DNA from: an uncultured Collinsella sp. | GTDB taxonomy: Bacteria > Actinomycetota > Coriobacteriia > Coriobacteriales > Coriobacteriaceae | Assembly (NCBI GenBank): GCA_958348225.1 | Contig: CATVYG010000002.1 | Coordinates: 1-64,000 of the forward strand | Direction of reading: 5' to 3' | Length of the DNA stretch: 64,000 bases | Shown here: in pieces, positions 8,160 through 16,183 of the stretch | Position numbering within the stretch: position 1 is the first letter of the stretch | Layout: each line of letters begins with the position of its first letter | Notes under the pieces: generated by a model | The model's input: the letters and a program-made list of their open reading frames with translations, nothing else | What the model was told of the DNA's origin: nothing | The model's database searches: none | Made by a program: the position numbers and the translations under genes

Positions 8160-9308
8160 TTAATCGAGGATATCGTCGAGGGCACTCTTGATACGGTCGG
8201 TCACCGACTTCTTACCGAAAGCGACGTCATCGCCCATATCATCGGCAAAAGCACGGAGCAGCTCGCGCTGCTTATTGGAAAGATTGGTGGGAACGACCAC
8301 GCGCAGTTGCACGATCAGGCGGCCACGCGAACCGCCACCGCCAATGCGCGGCATGCCGTAATTGTTGACGCTCACGGTGTCGCCGTACTGGGCGCCGGCG
8401 GGAACCGTCACTTTAACGACCTCGTCGGGCATAATGCCCTCGACCTCGATCTCGCAGCCGAGCGCAGCCTGCGCAATCGAGATATCGCTCACCAGGTACA
8501 GGTCGTCACCGTTGCGCTTAAAGCGCTCATGGTCGGCAACGCGCACGTTGACAATCAGGTCGCCCGAAGGCTCGCCGCGAAGGCCGGCCTCGCCAAAGCC
8601 GCTCACACGCAGCTGGCGACCGGTCGAAACGCCGGCGGGAATATCGATGTCGATCTTTTCGTGCGAAGGCGTGCGGCCCTGACCGTCGCAGGTCTCGCAG
8701 GGATGGTCGATAACCGTGCCCTCGCCATGGCAGTCGGGACAAGGCGAGGAAGACTGAACCTGGCCCAAAAACGATCGCTGAACCGTCGTGACGTAGCCCG
8801 TACCGTGGCAGCGACTGCACTGCTTTTCCTGTGCACCCTCGGCCCTACCGGTACCGTTGCAGTCCTCGCAAGGAGCAAGGCGATCATAGCTGATCGTCTT
8901 TTTGCAGCCGAGTGCCGCCTCCTCGAGCGTCACCGAAAGCGAGATGGCCATGTCACGTCCGCGACGACGCTCGCGACGGCTGCGGGCGCCACCGCCGGCA
9001 CCGCCGCCAAAGAACGACGAGAACAAGTCGTCCATGCCCATGCCACCAAAAATATCGTTGATATCGACGTAGCCCGAACCACCAGGGCCGTCGGCGGTGC
9101 CGTAACGGTCGTAGTTAGCACGCTTCTGCTCATCGGAAAGAACGGAATAGGCCTCGTTGAGCTCCTTGAACTTGGCCTCGGCCTCGGGGTCGTCCGAAAC
9201 ATCCGGATGTACGGTACGGGCCTTCTTTAAAAACGCACGCTTGATCGTCCGCGCGTCGGCATCCTTGTCGACGCCAAGCACCTCGTAGTAATCCCTATTT
9301 TCCGACAC
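8160..9308 (-). CDS. dnaJ: Chaperone protein DnaJ
   Basis: Full-length type I DnaJ: a J domain with HPD near residue 33, a glycine-rich linker, four zinc-binding repeats (CEDCNGTG, CSRCHGTG, CPDCHGEG, CETCDGQG), and both C-terminal substrate-binding domains. It stimulates DnaK and holds unfolded clients. I chose GTG at 9308 because GGAAGG lies eight bases upstream and the protein then begins VSENRDYYEVLG, giving 382 residues. The grpE, dnaK and hrcA genes are not in the window. A second DnaJ-like gene lies directly upstream. Confidence 0.97.
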   Translation of the reverse strand: MSENRDYYEVLGVDKDADARTIKRAFLKKARTVHPDVSDDPEAEAKFKELNEAYSVLSDEQKRANYDRYGTADGPGGSGYVDINDIFGGMGMDDLFSSFFGGGAGGGARSRRERRRGRDMAISLSVTLEEAALGCKKTISYDRLAPCEDCNGTGRAEGAQEKQCSRCHGTGYVTTVQRSFLGQVQSSSPCPDCHGEGTVIDHPCETCDGQGRTPSHEKIDIDIPAGVSTGRQLRVSGFGEAGLRGEPSGDLIVNVRVADHERFKRNGDDLYLVSDISIAQAALGCEIEVEGIMPDEVVKVTVPAGAQYGDTVSVNNYGMPRIGGGGSRGRLIVQLRVVVPTNLSNKQRELLRAFADDMGDDVAFGKKSVTDRIKSALDDILD

Positions 9309-9389
9309 GACCGAATCCTTCCGACTTTCATTATTGTCACAGTGCGTCCTATACCCAAGCTGGGCCGACCGCAAACAGAGGGTTTGATG

Positions 9390-10493
9390 TTATTGCATTT
9401 GATACGGCGAAAGCATGGCCCGTTGCGAGCAGCTTGCGAACCAAACCGACACGAGCGCGAACATGAAGCCGTTGGCAAAACCGTTGGCAAACTGCATCGC
9501 ACCGCGCTTCCACCACAGCAGGCTGCGATGAAGCACACCGTCCGAAAGCACCATGAACAGGCCCATGGTAAACGGAATAAAGCACATCACGGCAAAGGCC
9601 GAGAACACGCCCGAAATGGCCGACAGCACCAAAAACGGCGCCACGATGCCCATCAGGTAAAAACCGGTACGAGCTTTGCCTTCCAAGCGCTCGGCTTCAA
9701 CATGGGCGCGGCCGACCAGGTCGCCGCCCGCGGCACCGTTGGTGCCAGCATGACCCATGCCGCTAATGCGGACCTCGTCGCCATCGTGCGTGCCGGCAGG
9801 AAACTCAATCGTCCGCTCGGAGGTTACGCGAGTACGACCGCTGCCACCGCAATCAGGGCAGGGGTCGGCCACGACCTTACCGGAACCGCCGCACTCGGGG
9901 CAGACCGACTGGAACGTGCCCGCACCAAACAGGAAGGACAGGTCGACGTCGATGTGGCCGCGACCACCGCAGCTTGGGCAGGTATGGGGGTGCTCGGAGG
10001 AGACAGAACCCGAACCGCCGCAATGTCCGCACGTATCGAAACGCGTATAGCGCACGGTCTTGCGGGAACCACCCTTGGCCTCCTTGGCGTCGAGTTTGAT
10101 ATCGACGACCACATTGGCGCCGTTCTCGGGATTGTAGGCAGCCTGCCCACGACGCTGCTGGCCCCAGGCGCCACCAAAGGGAAAGCCGCCCTCAAAGGGA
10201 TTGCCATAGCCCGCGCTGCCGGCGTAGCCGCCACCATAGGGCGAAGCCGTAGGGGCACCGGCAAAGGGATTGCCCGAGCGCATGGCGTCATAGCGCGCAC
10301 GCTTCTGCTCATCCGAAAGCACGGCGTAGGCTTCGGAAACCTCTTTGAACTTTTCCTCGGCATCTGGCTCTTTATTGACGTCCGGATGGAGCTTGCGGGC
10401 CTTTTGCTGGAAGGCCTTTTGAATATCACGCGAGGTGGCGTCCTTGGAGACACCCAGAATCTCGTAGTAATCTTTTTCGTTCATTGTCGCCAT
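9390..10493 (-). CDS. Membrane-anchored DnaJ-like protein
   Basis: The 367-residue protein starts as a type I DnaJ: a J domain (about 8-72) with HPD, a Gly/Phe linker, the beginning of C-terminal domain I, and four zinc repeats CGHCGGSG, CPSCGGRG, CPECGGSG and CPDCGGSG (about 155-220). After the GGDLVGRAHV strand (about 257-266) the second substrate domain and dimerisation tail are absent. Instead residues about 277-360 contain three hydrophobic segments separated by a WWKRG loop. This suggests a J-protein tethered to the membrane that recruits DnaK there (inference). AGGAGG nine bases before ATG 10493 fixes the start. It lies between hemW and dnaJ, where hrcA or grpE often sit in other bacteria. 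Confidence 0.85.
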   Translation of the reverse strand: MATMNEKDYYEILGVSKDATSRDIQKAFQQKARKLHPDVNKEPDAEEKFKEVSEAYAVLSDEQKRARYDAMRSGNPFAGAPTASPYGGGYAGSAGYGNPFEGGFPFGGAWGQQRRGQAAYNPENGANVVVDIKLDAKEAKGGSRKTVRYTRFDTCGHCGGSGSVSSEHPHTCPSCGGRGHIDVDLSFLFGAGTFQSVCPECGGSGKVVADPCPDCGGSGRTRVTSERTIEFPAGTHDGDEVRISGMGHAGTNGAAGGDLVGRAHVEAERLEGKARTGFYLMGIVAPFLVLSAISGVFSAFAVMCFIPFTMGLFMVLSDGVLHRSLLWWKRGAMQFANGFANGFMFALVSVWFASCSQRAMLSPYQMQ

Positions 10494-10551
10494 GCGCGGC
10501 AACCTCCTGCTCACAGCAGCGTATATATTCCGGTAATTCTACCCGAGCGAC

Positions 10552-11784
10552 CTAAGCTAGACCCCAAAACAGCTCGAACAGAACATTTCCATCGAGCCAG
10601 CCCAGGTGGGTGGGCGCCAGACGAGCGCGAACATGACCCGCGACGACATCTGCCGAAGTTAAGGGTCCCTCATGGACCCCGAGCAACTCGGGCACCCAAG
10701 TGGCAAGACCCAATTCAAGCGCGCGATCACAGGCAGCTGCCAGCTCATCCGCTGGGATGATGCAAGCTGCACGAACCAACAGGTCGGACGCAACACCGCC
10801 CGTCATGCGACAAGACAGCATCAGGTCTTCAGCCGCAGCCTCACGCTGCGACAGATATTCGGCCTCAAACGCCGTCGCGTCATCGTCACGTTGCACCAGA
10901 CGCACGCGGTACGAATCGCCTCGAGAAGACACGCCGGGGAACAAACCTGCAAGACGGTCGAAATCCTCGGCGTCGAGCATGCCCGCGGCAGAACGGCCCA
11001 GGCCCAGGTAGCCCTGGCCGGTCCAGTAGGCAATGTTATGGGCGCACTCATGGCCGTCGAGCGCGTAGCTTGCCACCTCATACGGATGATAGCCGGCCGC
11101 ACCCAGGCGCTCACGCGCCGCGTCCATGCACGAAGCCTGAAAATCCTCGTCGGGCTCGAGAGACTCGTCACGACACGCCATGCGATAGAGTGGTGTGCCC
11201 TCCTCGAGCGTGAGCGGGTAAACCGACACATGATGTGGAGCCGCCGTGAGCACGCCATCGAGTGTGCGCTTCCAACTCGCTACGGTCTGCCCGGGAAGTC
11301 CGCACATAAGGTCGCACGACACGTCAATCCCAGCGTTCTTGACCGTCGCGATGGCGGCGAGCGCCCGATCGGCATCGTGAATACGGCCGATGGCGGTAAG
11401 TTCGGTGTTATCGAGCGTTTGCACGCCCAGAGAGACGCGTGTGACACCAACCTTGGCAAGCGCAGTGGCAAGCTCGGCGGTCAGCGACTCGGGATTGGCC
11501 TCGCAGGTAAACTCAACGGGGGCGCACCACGCACGAATACGCCGCGCCAGCTCCACCAGGCGCTCCCCTGCCAGCGACGGCGTGCCGCCACCAACATAGA
11601 CGGTGCTGATCTGGTCAAGGGCCCCGGCCCTGCCAAAAGCATCGAGGCGCGCATACAGCTGCTCAAAATAGGCATCGAGTGCAGCGTCCAGGGCGCACGG
11701 GGAAAAGCTGCGCGAGTCAAAGTCGCAATAGCGGCATTTTTGAGCGCAAAACGGCACGTGCACGTACAGCGCGGTAACGGCCAC
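10552..11784 (-). CDS. hemW: Radical SAM heme chaperone HemW
   Basis: HemW resembles oxygen-independent coproporphyrinogen oxidase but, in characterised members, binds and delivers heme. The radical-SAM motif lies at C13, C17 and C20 (CAQKCRYC), followed by GGGTPS. It lacks the additional N-terminal Cys pattern of true HemN. The 410-residue length and the lepA-hemW-dnaJ neighbourhood are typical. GTG is the start, preceded by GGAGG, 2 bp after dusB. Confidence 0.92.
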   Translation of the reverse strand: MAVTALYVHVPFCAQKCRYCDFDSRSFSPCALDAALDAYFEQLYARLDAFGRAGALDQISTVYVGGGTPSLAGERLVELARRIRAWCAPVEFTCEANPESLTAELATALAKVGVTRVSLGVQTLDNTELTAIGRIHDADRALAAIATVKNAGIDVSCDLMCGLPGQTVASWKRTLDGVLTAAPHHVSVYPLTLEEGTPLYRMACRDESLEPDEDFQASCMDAARERLGAAGYHPYEVASYALDGHECAHNIAYWTGQGYLGLGRSAAGMLDAEDFDRLAGLFPGVSSRGDSYRVRLVQRDDDATAFEAEYLSQREAAAEDLMLSCRMTGGVASDLLVRAACIIPADELAAACDRALELGLATWVPELLGVHEGPLTSADVVAGHVRARLAPTHLGWLDGNVLFELFWGLA

Positions 11785-11786
11785 CC

Positions 11787-12830
11787 TTAAGCCTCCAGCG
11801 GATGAGCGGGCACCGACTCACCGGCGGCAAGAGCGGCCTCGCAGGTCACCACATCGCGCTCGATATCATCGACCAGTGCCATAAACTCCTCGTACGTGGA
11901 GCAGCGCACCACCTGAGCGCGCCAGGCGGCGGCATGGGGCATGCCTTTTAAGTACCAGCTTGCGTACGTACGGGCGCGCGACATGAGCGGCAGGAGCTCA
12001 TGCGTCAGCGTTAGGTGCTCACGCAGGGCGTCCAGGCGCTCGACCGAGGAGCGAGAAGGAACCAGCGTGCCATCGAGCGCAAGGGCTCGGGCATCGCCGA
12101 ACACCCACGGATTGCCGTAGATGCCGCGCGCGATAAACACCGCACTGGCACCCGAATCTTGCAGATGCTCAGCAGCGTCCTCGGCCGAGAACACATCGCC
12201 CGAACCGATCACGGGAATCTCGACGGCATCTGCGACCTCATCAACGACCGACCAATCGGCCTGGCCCGTATAGAGCTGCGTGGCACAGCGACCATGCACC
12301 GCCACCGCAGCGGCCCCTGCCCCCTCGAGCATCTGGGCAAACGTCGCGGCATTGCGGTCTTCAGCATAAAAGCCCTTGCGGATCTTCACGGTCACGGGAA
12401 CATGCGCCGCGCCCACAGCTGCCTCAACAATCTTCTCGGCCAGGTCGGGCGTGCGCATGAGCGCCGAGCCCTCGCCCTTGGTAACGACCTTGCGAGCCGG
12501 GCAGGCCATGTTGATATCGATCAACGACAGGCGATCGCCCACGCGCTCCTCGACGGCAGCGACGGCGCTCGCAAACTGATCGGGCTTAGAGCCAAAGAGC
12601 TGCACGCAGATCTGCTGCTCCTCGTCGGCCGGCAGCACCAGACGCCACGTCTTGTTACTGGCGTAGGCAAGGCCAGCGACACTCACCATCTCGCTATAAG
12701 CAAGCTGAGCACCGCGGCGGCGACACATGATGCGGTAGGCAGGATCGGTCACGCCTGCCATGGGGGCCATAAGGAACGGCTGCTCGGCATAGGCGCCCAG
12801 CAGCCGCTTGCTGTATTCAGAAAGCGCCAT
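11787..12830 (-). CDS. dusB: tRNA-dihydrouridine synthase (DusB type)
   Basis: An FMN-dependent reductase that makes dihydrouridine in tRNA. The N-terminal TIM barrel has the FMN-binding APMAGVTD start, the catalytic cysteine in NMACPARKV, and KIRKGF. A helical tRNA-binding tail follows. The length of 347 residues fits. It starts 4 bp after the lepA stop, within the same operon. Confidence 0.95.
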   Translation of the reverse strand: MALSEYSKRLLGAYAEQPFLMAPMAGVTDPAYRIMCRRRGAQLAYSEMVSVAGLAYASNKTWRLVLPADEEQQICVQLFGSKPDQFASAVAAVEERVGDRLSLIDINMACPARKVVTKGEGSALMRTPDLAEKIVEAAVGAAHVPVTVKIRKGFYAEDRNAATFAQMLEGAGAAAVAVHGRCATQLYTGQADWSVVDEVADAVEIPVIGSGDVFSAEDAAEHLQDSGASAVFIARGIYGNPWVFGDARALALDGTLVPSRSSVERLDALREHLTLTHELLPLMSRARTYASWYLKGMPHAAAWRAQVVRCSTYEEFMALVDDIERDVVTCEAALAAGESVPAHPLEA

Positions 12831-12834
12831 GGGC

Positions 12835-14646
12835 CTACTCGTCCACCTTGAGGATCGCCATAAAGGCCTCCTGCGGGACCTCGACCGAGCCGATAGCCTT
12901 CATGCGCTTCTTGCCCTCTTTCTGTTTCTCGAGCAGCTTGCGCTTACGCGAGATATCGCCGCCGTAGCACTTGGCAAGCACGTCCTTGCGACGCGCCTTG
13001 ACGGTGGAGCGGGCAATGATCTTGTTGCCGATAGCACCCTGGATGGGCACCTCGAACAGCTGACGCGGAATGATCTCCTTGAGCTTGTCGCATAGGCCGC
13101 GGGCAAGACCGTAGGCCTTGTCCTTATGAACGATAAACGACAGCGCGTCTACCTCGTCGCCCGAAAGCAAGATATCGAGCTTAACGAGCTCGGAGGGACG
13201 GTACTCGTTGAACTCGTAGTCCAACGAAGCGTAACCCTTGGTGCGGCTCTTGAGCTGGTCAAAGAAGTCCAAGATGAGCTCGGCGAGCGGCATATCGAAG
13301 CGCATCTCGACCGACTTGCTCGTGAGATGGATCATGTCGGTAGTAATGCCGCGGTGCTCGATAGCGAGCTGCATAACGGCACCCGTATACTCGGGCGGGC
13401 AGATAATCTTGGCCTTGAGGTAGGGCTCCTCAATGCGCTCGATGCGCGTAGCCTCGGGCAGATCCTGCGGGCTGCGGACATCAATCATCTCGCCGTCAGT
13501 CTTGTAGACGTGATAGTCGACCGATGGACTCGTGGCAATGAGGTCAAGATTGAACTCGCGCTCCAGGCGTTCCTTGACGACTTCCATGTGCAGCAGGCCC
13601 AGGAAGCCCACGCGGAAGCCAAAACCGAGCGCCACCGAGGTCTCGGGCTCCCACACCAACGACGGGTCGTTGACGTGCAGCTTATCGAGCGCGTCACGCA
13701 GGTTCTCGTAGTCCTTGTTATCGATCGGGAACAGGCCCGTATAGACCATGGGCTTGGCCTCGCGGTAGCCGGGAAGCGGCTCGGGGCAGGGATTCGACGC
13801 CCACGTGAGGGTATCGCCCACGCGAACGGCCTCGGGGTCCTTCAGGCCCGTGACCACGTATCCGACCTCGCCGACCGTCAGCGCGTCAACCGGGGTCTCG
13901 GCGGGACGCTTGACGCCCACGCCATCGACCAAAAAGTCGCCCTTTGCCTGCATCATGCGCAAGGTATCGCCCTTTTTGATGGAGCCGTCAAACACGCGGA
14001 CCGTGGCAACGACGCCGCGGTACTCATCGAAGTACGAATCCAGAATAAGTGCCTTGAGAGGGCCATTTGCATCGCCCTTGGGAGGCGAGATCAAAAAGAC
14101 GATGGACTCCAGCAGATCGTGGATGCCCTCGCCGGTTTTGCCCGACACGCACACGGCATCGTCAGCGGGAATGGCCAGATCGTCTTCGATCTCGGTCTTG
14201 ACCTCGTCGGGGTGAGCCGAAGGAAGGTCGATTTTGTTGATGGCCGGAACAATGTCCAAGTTGGCGTTCATGGCGAGCGTCGCGTTGGAAACGGTCTGCG
14301 CCTCGACACCCTGAGTGGCGTCCACGACGAGCACCGCACCCTCGCAAGCGGCAAGCGAACGCGAGACCTCATAGGTGAAGTCCACATGGCCCGGCGTATC
14401 GATCAGGTTGAACTGATACGTCTCGCCGTCGTCGGCGTCATAGGAGACGCGAACGGCGTTGGACTTGATCGTGATGCCGCGCTCGCGCTCGATATCCATG
14501 GTGTCGAGCAGCTGCGACTCCATGTCGCGCTCGTCGACGGTATGGGTGAGCTCGAGGATGCGGTCACTGATCGTGGACTTGCCATGGTCGATGTGCGCAA
14601 CGATCGAGAAGTTGCGGATGTGGGAAATGTCAATTGAAGTATTCAT
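12835..14646 (-). CDS. lepA: Elongation factor 4 (LepA/EF4)
   Basis: A ribosome-dependent translational GTPase with G1 AHIDHGKST, DTPGH of G3 and NKID of G4, EF-G-like domains, and the LepA-specific C-terminus (GGDISRKRKLLEKQKEGKKRMK). The ATG at 14646 gives 603 residues, the normal length, and removes 20 residues that run into the upstream terminator. No Shine-Dalgarno sequence is visible before it. Instead a TAAGAT -10-like hexamer ends seven bases upstream, so the mRNA may be leaderless. It opens the operon that ends with recO. Confidence 0.98.
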   Translation of the reverse strand: MNTSIDISHIRNFSIVAHIDHGKSTISDRILELTHTVDERDMESQLLDTMDIERERGITIKSNAVRVSYDADDGETYQFNLIDTPGHVDFTYEVSRSLAACEGAVLVVDATQGVEAQTVSNATLAMNANLDIVPAINKIDLPSAHPDEVKTEIEDDLAIPADDAVCVSGKTGEGIHDLLESIVFLISPPKGDANGPLKALILDSYFDEYRGVVATVRVFDGSIKKGDTLRMMQAKGDFLVDGVGVKRPAETPVDALTVGEVGYVVTGLKDPEAVRVGDTLTWASNPCPEPLPGYREAKPMVYTGLFPIDNKDYENLRDALDKLHVNDPSLVWEPETSVALGFGFRVGFLGLLHMEVVKERLEREFNLDLIATSPSVDYHVYKTDGEMIDVRSPQDLPEATRIERIEEPYLKAKIICPPEYTGAVMQLAIEHRGITTDMIHLTSKSVEMRFDMPLAELILDFFDQLKSRTKGYASLDYEFNEYRPSELVKLDILLSGDEVDALSFIVHKDKAYGLARGLCDKLKEIIPRQLFEVPIQGAIGNKIIARSTVKARRKDVLAKCYGGDISRKRKLLEKQKEGKKRMKAIGSVEVPQEAFMAILKVDE

Positions 14647-14659
14647 GCGGACTATCTTA
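14647..14659 (-). promoter_or_regulatory. Candidate leaderless promoter of lepA
   Basis: The hexamer TAAGAT occupies 14659-14654 and is followed by seven bases and then the lepA ATG. This places the expected transcription start at the A of the start codon. No -35 match is clear because the rpsT terminator occupies that space. Confidence 0.4.
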
Positions 14660-14665
14660 CCCGAG

Positions 14666-14708
14666 CGGTACAAAAAATGGAGCCTGTTCCATAAAACAGG
14701 CTCCATTT
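14666..14708 (-). terminator. rpsT intrinsic terminator
   Basis: The 14-bp arms (14708-14695 and 14688-14675) are perfectly complementary around a TTATGG loop. The 3' arm ends in TTT, continuing into TTTTTG. It lies 34 nt after the rpsT stop. Confidence 0.95.
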
Positions 14709-14742
14709 ATGCGCGTAATCTGTGTGGTGTGAAATTTACAAC

Positions 14743-15009
14743 TTAGGCGTTGATGCTGTTCACGAGCTTGGCAAGACCGGACTTGCGGTTGGAAGCCTGG
14801 TTCTTGTGGATAACATGCTTGGCGGCAGCCATGTCGAGACGCTTGGTGACGGTCTTGAGGGCAGCCTGGGCCTTCTCGGCGTCGCCCTCGGCGACGGCGG
14901 ACTGGACGTGCTTGGTCAGCGTCTTGAGCTCGGACTTGACAGCCTTGTTACGCATGCGAGCTGCCTCATTGGTGCGGATACGCTTCTTCTGAGACTTGAT
15001 GTTTGCCAC
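14743..15009 (-). CDS. rpsT: 30S ribosomal protein bS20
   Basis: A small basic 88-residue protein with the S20 pattern ANIKSQKKRIRTNEAARMRNKAVKS near the N-terminus and HKNQASNRKSGLAKLVN at the end. It binds the 5' domain and h44 of 16S rRNA. The start is GTG at 15009, with AAAGGA eight to nine bases upstream. It is a single-gene unit with its own promoter, structured leader and terminator. Confidence 0.97.
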   Translation of the reverse strand: MANIKSQKKRIRTNEAARMRNKAVKSELKTLTKHVQSAVAEGDAEKAQAALKTVTKRLDMAAAKHVIHKNQASNRKSGLAKLVNSINA

Positions 15010-15093
15010 TTCTGGAGTTCCTTTCGAGTTCCTTGCAAAAAATGTATGACACCTCTGAGACACGGTGAGGTCATGCAAGCGCCTACTATAGCA
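15010..15093 (-). promoter_or_regulatory. rpsT promoter and terminator-like leader hairpin
   Basis: An extended -10 TGCTATAGT (15093-15085) would start RNA near 15078. The leader immediately folds as ATGACCTC / GAGGTGTCAT (15074-15067 with 15055-15046, two bases bulged), followed by ACA and six U (15042-15037). This is an intrinsic-terminator shape between promoter and gene, and so a candidate attenuator. Alternatively it only stops read-through from holA. Confidence 0.5.
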
Positions 15094-15142
15094 CGCTCCC
15101 CCTCAAAGGGATAGAACGAATTTGTCAAATAGGCAGGTATCA

Positions 15143-16105
15143 TCACGATTTTCTCAAGATGTTCGTAATCCAGAGCAAAAGCGCGGTCTCCGAATCAGCC
15201 GAACCCTTCAGTGCGAGCTCCACATCGACGGCACCCTCGAGCGCAGCGACAAGCTCCGCCATCGAAAAGCGGCGTGCCCAGGTAAGGTGATTTTTGACCT
15301 GCCAAGCCTGAAGCTTGAGCGTCGCGGCAAGCTCACGACCCTGCCCACGCGCATCGAGCGCCTTGGCAACGATAAGCTCGCGAATACGCCCGCACAGCAA
15401 TGTGTAAGTCCACACGTAGCTCTTGGCGGGCAGTAGATTGAAGAGCTCAAGCGAGCGGCGCATGTCACGGGCCGAGACCGCATTGAGAAAGTCCCAGGGC
15501 TGGACTTCGGCCGTGCGCACGATCCAGCGCTCCACATCGGCAAGCTCAATTTGCGGCGCCTCGACCATCTGGGCAAGCTTGGCCAAGTCGTTATCGAGCA
15601 TGCGGGTGTTCTCGCCCGAGCGCGAAACGAGCTCCTCGGCGGCGGCCGTCGAGATGGACTTTCCGTGCTGCGTCGCCATCTGCTGCACGCGGCGCGGGAG
15701 CTCCCAGCGCTTGGTACCCGAACAGTCGATCACGGCCTTCTTGTCAATCTTGGCGATTGCCTTGTACAGACGCGTGTTCTTGGCAAGCGAATCGGCGATT
15801 ATGAGGCAAACCGTCGTGGGGCTGGGACTCGCCAGATACTCGACAAGTGGCTCGGAGATCGCTTTGGCGAGTTTTGAGCAGCCATCAAGGATTACCAGGC
15901 GAAACTCGCTGCCCATGGGAAAGGTGTTGAGCGATCCGATAATCGACTCGATATCGGGGTCTTTGGTCATATCGCGCTCGTCGAGGTTGAACTCGACCAT
16001 GCCCGTCTTTTCCAGCCGCGCCTTCATACGCGAGACGGCGTGGTCGCGTTTGACTCCGTCGGTACCGACGATCAGATATGCCGGCAGCAGACCGGTTTCG
16101 GACAT
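15143..16105 (-). CDS. holA: DNA polymerase III delta subunit
   Basis: HolA is the wrench subunit of the clamp loader and opens the beta clamp. The 320-residue protein has the divergent AAA+-like fold (PAYLIVGTDGVKRDHAVSRMK at the N-terminus, VILDGCSKL) and a C-terminal helical collar. The ATG at 16105 is chosen for the GGGAGG upstream. A further in-frame start at 16147 lacks one. It follows comEC, as it does in many Gram-positive genomes (comEA-comEC-holA). Confidence 0.92.
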   Translation of the reverse strand: MSETGLLPAYLIVGTDGVKRDHAVSRMKARLEKTGMVEFNLDERDMTKDPDIESIIGSLNTFPMGSEFRLVILDGCSKLAKAISEPLVEYLASPSPTTVCLIIADSLAKNTRLYKAIAKIDKKAVIDCSGTKRWELPRRVQQMATQHGKSISTAAAEELVSRSGENTRMLDNDLAKLAQMVEAPQIELADVERWIVRTAEVQPWDFLNAVSARDMRRSLELFNLLPAKSYVWTYTLLCGRIRELIVAKALDARGQGRELAATLKLQAWQVKNHLTWARRFSMAELVAALEGAVDVELALKGSADSETALLLWITNILRKS

Positions 16106-16183
16106 CGCGCTCCCCTCCCGCAGGATCTCGAGTTCGTACCGTGCCATTCTAGCCCACGGGCTGGTCCCGCGCCAACGGCAGCA

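Noticed and set aside
7185..9230. 681-codon plus-strand frame across mtaB and dnaJ
   Set aside because: It crosses two well-supported genes and their junction in antisense, with no homology visible.
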